From the NCBI RefSeq assembly GCF_014650755.1, contig NZ_BMVO01000001.1, positions 868,001-932,000 of the forward strand: DNA of 64,000 nucleotides, written 5' to 3'. Position numbers and translations under genes: made by a program. This DNA is from Streptomyces chryseus. GTDB taxonomy: Bacteria; Actinomycetota; Actinomycetes; Streptomycetales; Streptomycetaceae. The notes beneath the pieces were generated by a model. The model worked only from the letters and a program-made list of their open reading frames with translations. It made no database searches and was not told the DNA's origin. Numbering within the stretch: position 1 is the first letter of the stretch; each line of letters begins with the position of its first letter. Positions 9,317 to 16,756 of the stretch are shown here, in pieces.

Positions 9317-9574
9317 TTACTCGGCGATCGGAACGATGTTCACAACCTTGCGGCCACGGTGCGTGCCGAACTCGACCGCACCGGCGGCGAGTGCGAACAG
9401 CGTGTCGTCGCCACCACGGCCGACGCTCGTGCCCGGGTGGAAGTGGGTGCCGCGCTGGCGGACGAGGATCTCACCGGCGAGGACGGTCTGACCGCCGAAG
9501 CGCTTCACGCCAAGCCGCTGGGCATTGGAGTCGCGACCGTTCCGAGTGGACGATGCGCCCTTCTTGTGTGCCAT
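9317..9574 (-). CDS. rpmA: 50S ribosomal protein L27
   Basis: 85 residues, the full family length: [20 protein letters not shown] at the N-terminus, [20 protein letters not shown] and the RGTHFHPG loop. L27 sits near the peptidyl-transferase centre, with its N-terminal tail reaching the P-site tRNA. There is no N-terminal cleavage extension of the firmicute type. It follows rplU by 11 bases and is co-transcribed with it from the promoter at 10073-10101. Confidence 0.98.
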   Translation of the reverse strand: MAHKKGASSTRNGRDSNAQRLGVKRFGGQTVLAGEILVRQRGTHFHPGTSVGRGGDDTLFALAAGAVEFGTHRGRKVVNIVPIAE

Positions 9575-9585
9575 GTCTCAGTCCC

Positions 9586-9906
9586 TTACTTCGCAGCCGT
9601 GGGGATACCGGTGACCTTGATCGCCGTGTACTGCTGGCGGTGACCCTGGCGACGGCGGTAGCCGGTCTTGTTCTTGTACCGAAGGATGTCGATCTTGGCA
9701 CCCTTGTGGTGGTCCACGACCTCGGCGGTGACCTTGATGCCGGCCAGGACCCACGGGTCGCTGGTCACGGAGTCGCCGTCGACAACGAGCAGGGTCGAGA
9801 GCTCGACCGTGTCGCCGACCTTGGCCGTGGGAATCTTGTCAACCTCAACGATGTCGTCGACAGCAACCTTGTGCTGGCGACCACCGCTGCGCACGATGGC
9901 GTACAC
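9586..9906 (-). CDS. rplU: 50S ribosomal protein L21
   Basis: 106 residues. Conserved [14 protein letters not shown] starts at the GTG at 9906, with AAAGAGAG upstream. The body has [15 protein letters not shown], and the C-terminal [16 protein letters not shown] is the rRNA-binding motif. L21 binds 23S rRNA in early 50S assembly. A 17-codon upstream extension in frame is not conserved and is rejected. It is the first gene of the rplU-rpmA-obg operon, with a leader of about 160 bases. Confidence 0.97.
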   Translation of the reverse strand: MYAIVRSGGRQHKVAVDDIVEVDKIPTAKVGDTVELSTLLVVDGDSVTSDPWVLAGIKVTAEVVDHHKGAKIDILRYKNKTGYRRRQGHRQQYTAIKVTGIPTAAK

Positions 9907-10072
9907 GCTGATCTCTCTTTCGCTCGGGACGGGACCCCTGATGCCAGCCGCTCGCACGGGCCGTGGGCCCGCGACAAGTCCGAATGGACGAGCGGCCTCT
10001 CACGGCTCCCCGAAGGAGAGCCGGAAGGGAGGTGCTCAGGAGATGGCGTGCACAGAAACACGCCGACGGTCA

Positions 10073-10101
10073 AGAGTACGGTCCACCGCGGGGAGGGTCA
10101 A
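10073..10101 (-). promoter_or_regulatory. HrdB-type promoter of rplU-rpmA-obg
   Basis: On the minus strand TTGACC (10096-10101) and TACTCT (10073-10078) are separated by exactly 17 bases. This fits the Streptomyces housekeeping consensus TTGACN-16/18-TAnnnT. The expected start is near 10066, giving a leader of about 160 bases. Confidence 0.75.
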
Positions 10102-10143
10102 ACCGGGTCCCGCGGCGCCCTCCTGGGCCCTGCGGGGACAGCG

Positions 10144-10181
10144 CTGTGGGCCGCCCCTGATCCTTCCGGGGCGGCCCACAG
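10144..10181 (-). terminator. Hairpin terminator after rne
   Basis: A perfect 14-bp stem pairs CTGTGGGCCGCCCC at 10144-10157 with 10168-10181, around a 10-base loop. It begins 31 bases past the rne stop and directly upstream of the rplU promoter. Confidence 0.85.
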
Positions 10182-10211
10182 AGCCGTAGAGCGCGACGTA
10201 CGACCCGGAGG

Positions 10212-13200
10212 TCAGTCCTCGGTCGTGGCCGAGACCGACGACTGCGGCTGCTGCTCCGCGGCCGAGGTCTTCTTCGCAGCGGACGCCTTCTTGGCCGTCG
10301 TCTTCTTGGCCGTCGTCTTCTTCGCGGCCGTCTTCTTGGCCGCCGCCTTCTTCGCGGGGGCCTTCTTGGCGGCCGTCTTGCGCGCCGCCTTCTTGGCCGG
10401 AGCCGCGACTGCGGCATCGGACTCGGGCTCCGCACCGGCCTGCTCGCCGCCGCCCTCGCCCTCGGCGCCCTTGTCGGCCGCCGGAGCCTCGACAACCAGT
10501 ACGGCCGCCTCCTCCGCGCCCCTGGGCGATCCGGCCGGCGCGGACGCCTTACGGGTCGCACGACGGCGCGCACGCGGCGGAGCAGCCGCCGCGGGCTCCT
10601 CGGCCGGGGCCTCGGTCACCGGCTCGGCGGCCGCGGGCTCCTCGGCCTTCGGCGCCTCGGCCACGGGGGCGGGGGCGACTACCTGGACCTCCTCGGCGAC
10701 CATCGGTTCGGCGGTCTTCGGCGCACCGGCCGGAGCCGTCGCCTTGCGCGTCGCACGACGGCGCGTACGGGCCGGGGCCGCCTCCTGCACCACGGGCTCG
10801 GGCTCGGCCACGACGACCGGCTCGGGCTCCGCGACGGCCACGGGCTCCGGCGCGCGCACCGGCTCCGCCGCCTTCGGCGCACCGGCCGGGGCCGACGCCT
10901 TGCGCGAGGCGCGACGGCGCGAACGGCCGCGTCCCGCAGCCGCCTCGGCCTCCGCGGCGCTGCTGTACAGCTCCTCGTCGGGCACGAACTCGGGCTCGGG
11001 CAGCGCCACCGGGGCAGCCACCTCGGCGGCGACCTCCGCCTCGGTCTCGATGTCGGTGTCGGTGTCGGCCTCCGCCTCCACCGGCTCCACGTGCTCGTGC
11101 TCGGCCTCCGCACCACGGCCGCGCTTCTTCGCGCGCTTGCCGCCGCCACCGGCCGCGGTCGGCTGCTCCATGTGCACGATCACGCCGCGCCCGTTGCAGT
11201 GGACGCAGGTCTCGGAGAAGGACTCGAGGAGACCCTGGCCGACACGCTTCCTCGTCATCTGCACCAGGCCCAGCGAGGTGACCTCGGCGACCTGGTGCTT
11301 CGTACGGTCGCGTCCCAGGCACTCCAGCAGGCGCCGCAGCACCAGGTCCCGGTTCGACTCCAGGACCATGTCGATGAAGTCGATGACGACGATGCCGCCC
11401 AGGTCGCGCAGCCGCAGCTGGCGCACGATCTCCTCGGCCGCCTCCAGGTTGTTCCTGGTGACGGTCTCCTCGAGGTTGCCGCCCTGACCGGTGAACTTGC
11501 CGGTGTTGACGTCGACGACGATCATCGCCTCGGTCTTGTCGATGACCAGCGAACCGCCGCTCGGCAGGTAGACCTTGCGGTCCAGCGCCTTCATCAGCTG
11601 CTCGTCGATCCGGTACGTCGCGAAGACGTCGACCTCCGACGTCCAGCGCGAGAGCCGGTCCGTCAGGTCCGGGGCGACGTGGCTGACGTAACCGTGGATG
11701 GTCTGCCACGCCTCGTCACCGCTGACGATGACCTTCGAGAAGTCCTCGTTGAAGATGTCGCGCACGACCCGGACGGTCATGTCCGGCTCGCCGTAGAGAA
11801 GCGTCGGACCGCTGGTCGCGCCGCTGCTCTTCGACTTCTTCTGGATGTCCTCCCACTGCTGCTGCAGACGCTCGACGTCACGGCGCAGCTCGTCCTCGCT
11901 CGCGCCCTCGGCGGCGGTGCGCACGATGACGCCCGCGTCCTCGGGAACGATCTTCTTGAGGATGGTCTTCAGACGCGCGCGCTCGGTGTCGGGCAGCTTG
12001 CGGCTGATGCCGGTCATCGAGCCCTCGGGCACGTAGACCAGGTAGCGGCCGGGCAGCGAGACCTGGCTGGTGAGGCGGGCGCCCTTGTGGCCGATCGGGT
12101 CCTTCGTGACCTGCACGAGCACCGACTGGCCGGACTTGAGGGCGGTCTCGATGCGGCGGGGGCCGTGGCCCATGCCGAGCGCGTCGAAGTTCACCTCACC
12201 GGCGTACAGGACGGCGTTGCGGCCCTTGCCGATGTCGACGAACGCGGCCTCCATCGACGGCAGTACGTTCTGGACCTTGCCCAGGTAGACGTTGCCGACG
12301 TACGAGGTCGACTGCTCCTTGTTGACGTAGTGCTCGACGAGGATGTTGTCCTCGAGCACGCCGATCTGGGTGCGGTCACCGTTCTGCCGTACGACCATCA
12401 CGCGCTCGACGGCCTCACGGCGCGCCAGGAACTCGGCCTCGGTGATGATCGGGACGCGGCGGCGGCCCTGCTCACGGCCCTCGCGGCGGCGCTGCTTCTT
12501 CGCCTCCATGCGGGTCGAGCCCTTGATGGACTGGACCTCGTCGAAGCCGGTGCCGGGCTCGCGCTCGGCTGCTTCCTTCCCACGCCGTTCCCGTGGCTCG
12601 CGCACCTTGACGACCGTGCGCTCCGGGTCGTCGACGCCGTTGGCCTCGGCCTCCGGACCCGCGTCACCACTGCGACGGCGACGACGGCGGCGACGGCGGC
12701 TGGACGCGGAACCCGCACCCGACTCGTCGTCCTCGTCCTCGGCGCGCGCTTCCTCGTCCTCGGTCCGCTCGGCGGCGGCCTCCTCGGACGTCTCCTGCTC
12801 CTCGGCATCCTCGGCGTCGGCGAGCTCGCCACGGCGGCGGCGGCGGCCGCCGCGACGACGGCGACGCGCCCTGCGGTCCTCGGCCTCGTCGGACTCGTCG
12901 TGCGCCTCCTCGTCGCGCTCCTCCTCCACGGCCTCGGCCGGCTCGGCGGGCTGCGGCGCGGCCTCGACGGCCCGCTCGGGACGCTCGGCGCGCTCCGTAC
13001 GCTCCGACCGCTCGGCACGCTCGTCCTCGGACGGCTCACCCCGGCGACGGCGACGGCGGCCGCGCGGGGCGGCCTGCTGTACGGGAGGAGTCTCGACGGT
13101 GACGGTCTCCTCCGCCTCCTCGTCCTCTTCCACGTCCTCGATGTAGTCCGGCTCCGTCACCCGGGCGGCGGCCGCGGCGGCAGCCGTCTCGGGGGTCTGG

Positions 13201-14288
13201 AACATCGGCTCGGTGAAGACCGGTGCCTGGAAGACGGCCACGGCGGGCCGGGTCGCACGGCGGCGCGAACGCGTCGGCTCCTCGGCGGCCTTCGGCTCGG
13301 CGACCTCTGCGGCCTCGGTGGCGGGAGCCTCGGCGGCAGCGGCCTCGTCGGCGGCCTTGCGGCCGGCGCGACGGCGCGGCGTACGGGCACGCGGCGCCTC
13401 TTCTGCCTGCTCCGCCACGGGCTCCGCCGGCGCGGGCTCGGCGGCGGCGGGCGCCTCTTCGGCTGCGGCGTCCGCCTCGGCCGGCTTCGGCGCACCGGCG
13501 GGCGCCGTCGCCTTGCGGGTGGCGCGGCGGCGGCCACGCCCACGCGGCGCTTCCTCGGCGGCGGCCTCTTCGGCGGCGGGCTCAGCAGGGGCCTCCACCG
13601 CGGCGGCTGCGGCAGGCGCCTCCACCACGGGCTCCGCCTCGGCGGACTCGGCCTCGGCGGACTTCGGCGCACCGGCGGGCGCGGTCGCCTTACGGGTCGC
13701 ACGGCGGCGCGTACGGGCCGGCGCGGCGGACTCCTCCACGGCCTCGGCAGCGGCGGGCGCGGCCGGGGCTTCCACGGCGGGCGCCTCGGCGGCGGGCTCG
13801 TCGCTCTTGGGCGCACCGGCGGGCGCGGTCGCCTTACGCGTGGCACGGCGGCGCGTACGGGCCGGCGCGGCGGACTCCTCCACGGCCTCCGCAGCGGCGG
13901 GCGCGGCGGGCTCCTCAGCGGGGGCCGCGGGCGTCTCCTCGGCCTTCGGCGCACCGGCGGGCGCCGTCGCCTTACGCGTGGCACGGCGACGCGTACGGGC
14001 CGGCGCTGCGGCCTCGCCGCCCTGCGCGGCCTCTGCGGACGGTGTGCTCTCTACGGGCTCGCTCACGGTGCCCTCTCCGGCCGGTATGGCCGGAGCCGCG
14101 GCCTCTGTGCTGGCGGCGGACTGGGCTGCGTTCTTCGCGTCACCGGCCGGCGGGCCGGCGGGCCGCGAGGCCGCGCGGCGCCGGCGGCGCGGCGGCAGCG
14201 TGTCGCTGGGCGAGTGGTTGTCGTCGGGGTCCCCGGCGGTACGCGCGGTACCTGCCGAGGGCTCGGTGGAATCGTTCGGCTCAAGCAT
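10212..14288 (-). CDS. rne: Ribonuclease E/G with long repetitive N- and C-terminal extensions
   Basis: 1358 residues. The conserved core lies at about residues 580-1040: S1 domain GNVYLGKVQNVLPSMEAAFV, DNase-like catalytic segments VIDFIDMV and MIVVDVNTGKF, and the zinc-link CVHCNGRG. The enzyme cuts single-stranded RNA endonucleolytically for mRNA decay and rRNA/tRNA processing, and its extensions can scaffold partners such as PNPase. About 540 residues precede the core and 300 follow it; both are Ala/Glu/Arg-rich, disordered, and contain many copies of RRRATRKATAPAGAPK. The tail ends in KKTAAKK-type lysine repeats like histone H1. Streptomyces RNase ES has this inverted layout. GGGAGA precedes the ATG at 14288. 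It neighbours rplU and the radical-SAM pair, a widespread linkage. Confidence 0.95.
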   Translation of the reverse strand: MLEPNDSTEPSAGTARTAGDPDDNHSPSDTLPPRRRRRAASRPAGPPAGDAKNAAQSAASTEAAAPAIPAGEGTVSEPVESTPSAEAAQGGEAAAPARTRRRATRKATAPAGAPKAEETPAAPAEEPAAPAAAEAVEESAAPARTRRRATRKATAPAGAPKSDEPAAEAPAVEAPAAPAAAEAVEESAAPARTRRRATRKATAPAGAPKSAEAESAEAEPVVEAPAAAAAVEAPAEPAAEEAAAEEAPRGRGRRRATRKATAPAGAPKPAEADAAAEEAPAAAEPAPAEPVAEQAEEAPRARTPRRRAGRKAADEAAAAEAPATEAAEVAEPKAAEEPTRSRRRATRPAVAVFQAPVFTEPMFQTPETAAAAAAARVTEPDYIEDVEEDEEAEETVTVETPPVQQAAPRGRRRRRRGEPSEDERAERSERTERAERPERAVEAAPQPAEPAEAVEEERDEEAHDESDEAEDRRARRRRRGGRRRRRGELADAEDAEEQETSEEAAAERTEDEEARAEDEDDESGAGSASSRRRRRRRRRSGDAGPEAEANGVDDPERTVVKVREPRERRGKEAAEREPGTGFDEVQSIKGSTRMEAKKQRRREGREQGRRRVPIITEAEFLARREAVERVMVVRQNGDRTQIGVLEDNILVEHYVNKEQSTSYVGNVYLGKVQNVLPSMEAAFVDIGKGRNAVLYAGEVNFDALGMGHGPRRIETALKSGQSVLVQVTKDPIGHKGARLTSQVSLPGRYLVYVPEGSMTGISRKLPDTERARLKTILKKIVPEDAGVIVRTAAEGASEDELRRDVERLQQQWEDIQKKSKSSGATSGPTLLYGEPDMTVRVVRDIFNEDFSKVIVSGDEAWQTIHGYVSHVAPDLTDRLSRWTSEVDVFATYRIDEQLMKALDRKVYLPSGGSLVIDKTEAMIVVDVNTGKFTGQGGNLEETVTRNNLEAAEEIVRQLRLRDLGGIVVIDFIDMVLESNRDLVLRRLLECLGRDRTKHQVAEVTSLGLVQMTRKRVGQGLLESFSETCVHCNGRGVIVHMEQPTAAGGGGKRAKKRGRGAEAEHEHVEPVEAEADTDTDIETEAEVAAEVAAPVALPEPEFVPDEELYSSAAEAEAAAGRGRSRRRASRKASAPAGAPKAAEPVRAPEPVAVAEPEPVVVAEPEPVVQEAAPARTRRRATRKATAPAGAPKTAEPMVAEEVQVVAPAPVAEAPKAEEPAAAEPVTEAPAEEPAAAAPPRARRRATRKASAPAGSPRGAEEAAVLVVEAPAADKGAEGEGGGEQAGAEPESDAAVAAPAKKAARKTAAKKAPAKKAAAKKTAAKKTTAKKTTAKKASAAKKTSAAEQQPQSSVSATTED
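13484..14010 (-). repeat. Tandem repeats of about 140 bases inside rne
   Basis: The block starting GCACCGGCGGGCGC recurs near 13490, 13670, 13813 and 13951, with spacings of about 180, 143 and 138 bases. Within each copy about 60-100 bases are nearly identical, encoding AP-rich linker plus ARTRRRATRKATAPAGAPK. Similar single copies lie in the 3' part near 10530-10560, 10720-10775 and 10875-10925. The DNA-level identity suggests recent expansion by slippage or recombination. Confidence 0.8.
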
Positions 14289-14518
14289 GCGGGCGGTTCT
14301 CCCGTCACGCTCCCGGGCGCCACACCTGGTTCCGGTCCGGTCCGGTCCGCGCGATCAGCGCGGTACCGCCGTCCGGGGCGCGGGCGCCGCACGGGAGCTG
14401 TTGTCTAGCTCGCCGGTTCCGTACGCGGAGTGCGCACGGCCTGGCGAAAGTCTTCTGGTCAGTGCGCCGCCCGACCCAGGTGGCTCCCGAGTGCCAGGGC
14501 TGCGCTACAACGACCGCC

Positions 14519-15301
14519 CTACGCGGAACCTGCACCTTCCGGCGCCTTCGCGGCGGTCAGTCCGGCGGCCGTGGGTGGGGCGGCCGTGACTGCCTCGCGG
14601 TCGGGCGCGAGCGGGTCGGTCACCGTGCCGGACTCCTCGTCGAAGAGCCCCTGCGCCAGCCTGGTCACCGCTGCGGGGACCGGCGGCGCCAGGTCGGCCA
14701 CAGCTCGGAGACCGGACAGGACGTCGTCGGGTCGTACGGCGGGTGTTTCATGCCGAACAACCAGCCGCAGTATCGCACAAGGCTTGTCCTGCGGCCTATC
14801 GGACGGCGGACGAACAGCCTCCAGGCCGGCGACGGCACCGCGGGCGTCGAAGGACCGCATGCCGTTCTTGGTACGCCGCTGGACCTCGACGCTCTCGGCG
14901 GCGAGGAAGGCGTCGACCGCCTTCCGCGCGTCCTCGGGCGACACGCCGTCGAGGCGCATCTCCCAGACGGAGGCCTGGAGCCGGTCGGCCAGGCCCGACG
15001 TACGCGCCTCGACCGCGTCCGTGATGTCGAGCCCGTCCGGAAGCGACGCGTCGAGCAGCTCGCGCAGCTCGTCCGCGGCGCGCGGGGCGGTCAGTGCGAT
15101 CTCCAGGTACTCGGCCTCGCTGCCCGTGCCGGTGGGTGCGGCATTGGCGTACGAGACCTTCGGGTGCGGGGTGAAGCCTGCCGAGTACGCCATGGGTACG
15201 TCGGCGCGTCGCAGCGCCCGCTCGAAAGCGCGCTGGAAGTCACGGTGGCTGGTGAACCGGAGGCGGCCGCGCTTGGTGTAGCGCAGTCGGATGCGCTGCA
15301 C
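14519..15301 (-). CDS. TIGR03936 family radical-SAM-associated protein (DUF2344)
   Basis: 260 residues from the GTG at 15301. The N-terminus IRLRYTKRGRLRFTSHRDFQ and the segments MAYSAGFTPHPKVSYANAAP and EAEYLEIAL are the DUF2344 signature. The function is unknown; the domain is found beside, or fused to, the radical SAM protein of TIGR03960 type, which here lies 1.5 kb upstream on the same strand. Family members cluster with rne/rng, rplU and rpmA, as here. The last 60 residues are variable and Ala/Pro-rich. The real start may be a CTG at 15343 (14 residues longer), because GAGGAG is 8 bases before it, while the GTG at 15301 has no ribosome site. Confidence 0.88.
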   Translation of the reverse strand: MQRIRLRYTKRGRLRFTSHRDFQRAFERALRRADVPMAYSAGFTPHPKVSYANAAPTGTGSEAEYLEIALTAPRAADELRELLDASLPDGLDITDAVEARTSGLADRLQASVWEMRLDGVSPEDARKAVDAFLAAESVEVQRRTKNGMRSFDARGAVAGLEAVRPPSDRPQDKPCAILRLVVRHETPAVRPDDVLSGLRAVADLAPPVPAAVTRLAQGLFDEESGTVTDPLAPDREAVTAAPPTAAGLTAAKAPEGAGSA

Positions 15302-15340
15302 CGCCGGTGCGGGCGGCGGGCCTTCGGGCTGTCGCTTGCC

Positions 15341-15357
15341 CAGTGGTTCTTCTCCTC
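15341..15357 (-). promoter_or_regulatory. Ribosome-binding site suggesting a CTG start for the DUF2344 gene
   Basis: On the minus strand GAGGAG (15352-15357) is followed after 8 bases by CTG (15341-15343), in frame with the DUF2344 protein and adding the residues xGKRQPEGPPPAPA. No ATG, GTG or TTG stands at this spacing. Confidence 0.5.
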
Positions 15358-15430
15358 GTGCGGGGTGGCGCGCTGTCCGCGCGTCACCCTTCCGGCGTGG
15401 GGGTGGCCCCTTCGCGTCCCGGCGGCCGGC

Positions 15431-16624
15431 TCACCCCTGTCCGGCGGTGCTTCCGCCAAGCAGGGAGATCTCGGACGCGGGTGCCGCGCTGGGGGCAGTG
15501 GTCTTACTACCCAGAGTACGCGCAGGAGCCCGCACCGGTTCCACGGCCTCGGCCGCACCCGGGGCGGGCCGGGTGCCGGCGGGGCCGCCGACCAGCGCGC
15601 GCCACGCGTCGCGCCGGGCCCGGCGCACCGTTTCCCGCGCCGTGCGCAGCGCTCCGCGCGCCGCCCGGCCCGCTTCGAGGCCCGCCCGCTTCACCGGCGC
15701 CCAGAGGACGTCCCGCACCCAGTGCCCCACCGGCGTGCACACCCCCAGCCACACCCAGCGCACCGGCCGCCCCACCAGGTTCCACCCGAGCCACTTCAGC
15801 CCGCGCCCGACGGCCCGCGAGATGTACCCGGCGACACGCCAGGCGTGCCCGAACGCGGCGCCGGCCTCCCGCCCGACCGGGACCAGGACCGCGCGCCACA
15901 CCCAGACGGCGGGCGCCACCAGGAACGTCGCCACGCACCAGCCCACCCCGCGCCCCAGCCCGGCGGCCAGCCACGCGATCCCCCGGCCCACGGGAGCCAG
16001 CACGTACCGCCCCAGGGCCACCCACGGCCACACGAACAGCGCCCGTCCCACCCAGGCGAGCGCGTGCCCGAGGGGTGCGAGGAGGTACGCGTACAGCCAC
16101 CGCGCCGGCACCAGCACGAGCGTCCGGGCCAGCCACCCCACCGCCGTGCCCACGGCGCGCCCTGCGGCGGCGAGCGCGTTGCCGACCGTGCGGCCCAGCC
16201 AGGCCAGGCCGTGGCCGAGCGGGGTCAGCACCCGGCGGTGCAGCCACACCGCCGGCGCGACGATCCCGTACCGGACGAGAGGCACCACGACGTACCGCCA
16301 CAGCAGCACCCAGGGCAACACGAACACGGCGTGAGCGACGTACCCGAGCACCTTCGCGACGGGGACGAGTACGGTCCGGTACAGCCAGGCCAGCGGTGTC
16401 ACGACCAGGACGCGCACGACCGCGCCGAGCGCGCGGCCGACCGCCTTCGCACAGACGGCGAGCAGGTCCCACACCATCCGCACGGGCACGACCAGGACCA
16501 GCACCACGATGCGCACCGGAATCCTGATGGCGGCGGTCAGACAGCCCTCTGCCTGCGGCCCCTCACGCCGCGACGCGGGCGGCTGCGGCTGAAGCGGCTG
16601 CGCCGGGTGTTTCTCGAAGTCCAT
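15431..16624 (-). CDS. Repeat-built membrane-associated protein of unknown function
   Basis: 397 residues, not a family I recognise. A short polar N-terminus (MDFEKHPAQPLQPQPPASRR) is followed by about 290 residues that are almost all V, L, A, W, G, P and R. A motif of the form W-x-x-R-x-V-L-x-P-V-G-x-x-x-x-W recurs at least seven times: LYRTVLVPVAKVL, LWRYVVVPLVRYG, LHRRVLTPLGHGL, LYAYLLAPLGHAL, LGRYVLAPVGRGI, VWRAVLVPVGREA, VWLGVCTPVGHWV. Each unit looks like a short amphipathic or re-entrant membrane helix with one Arg, ending in Pro. The C-terminus is Ala/Pro-rich. The ATG at 16624 has only a weak ribosome site. It separates the two radical-SAM-linked genes. Codon bias supports this frame over the long open frames opposite. 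Confidence 0.72.
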   Translation of the reverse strand: MDFEKHPAQPLQPQPPASRREGPQAEGCLTAAIRIPVRIVVLVLVVPVRMVWDLLAVCAKAVGRALGAVVRVLVVTPLAWLYRTVLVPVAKVLGYVAHAVFVLPWVLLWRYVVVPLVRYGIVAPAVWLHRRVLTPLGHGLAWLGRTVGNALAAAGRAVGTAVGWLARTLVLVPARWLYAYLLAPLGHALAWVGRALFVWPWVALGRYVLAPVGRGIAWLAAGLGRGVGWCVATFLVAPAVWVWRAVLVPVGREAGAAFGHAWRVAGYISRAVGRGLKWLGWNLVGRPVRWVWLGVCTPVGHWVRDVLWAPVKRAGLEAGRAARGALRTARETVRRARRDAWRALVGGPAGTRPAPGAAEAVEPVRAPARTLGSKTTAPSAAPASEISLLGGSTAGQG

Positions 16625-16695
16625 ACCGCAAGAGACGCAGCCACCCGCCGTCCGGATCCACGGCCGCGCCCCCGATCTTGGCCCTTCCCACGCCA

Positions 16696-16728
16696 AAGCC
16701 CGGCCGGGAGCTTCCCCGACCGGGCCTT
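16696..16728 (-). terminator. Imperfect hairpin after the TIGR03960 gene
   Basis: AAGCCCGG and CCGGGCCTT flank an inner CGGGAG/CTTCCCCG pairing, 29 bases beyond the stop at 16757. The stem has one bulge. It would separate the radical SAM gene from the repeat membrane protein. Confidence 0.55.
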
Positions 16729-16756
16729 CGCCGTTCGTGTTCCCCTGCTGGGCGCG

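Larger units (their letters stand above)
9907..10211. other. Leader and promoter region between rne and rplU
   Basis: This 305-base gap has no coding sequence. It holds the rne hairpin (10144-10181), the rplU promoter (10073-10101) and the transcribed leader. Inside the leader, GCCGCTCG at 9947-9954 is exactly complementary to CGAGCGGC at 9989-9996, giving an 8-bp stem around a 34-base loop close to the rplU start. A ribosomal-protein autoregulatory leader is possible; I do not recognise a known class. Confidence 0.6.

Noticed and set aside
11091..14408. 1105-codon plus-strand frame opposite rne
   Set aside because: Product is Leu/Gly/Arg-rich shadow; rne has S1, catalytic and zinc-link motifs in the other strand.
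15291..16334. Ser/Thr/Pro-rich plus-strand frame opposite the repeat membrane protein
   Set aside because: Composition follows from reading the repeats backward. The minus frame has a hydrophobic pattern and better third-position bias; kept with moderate confidence.
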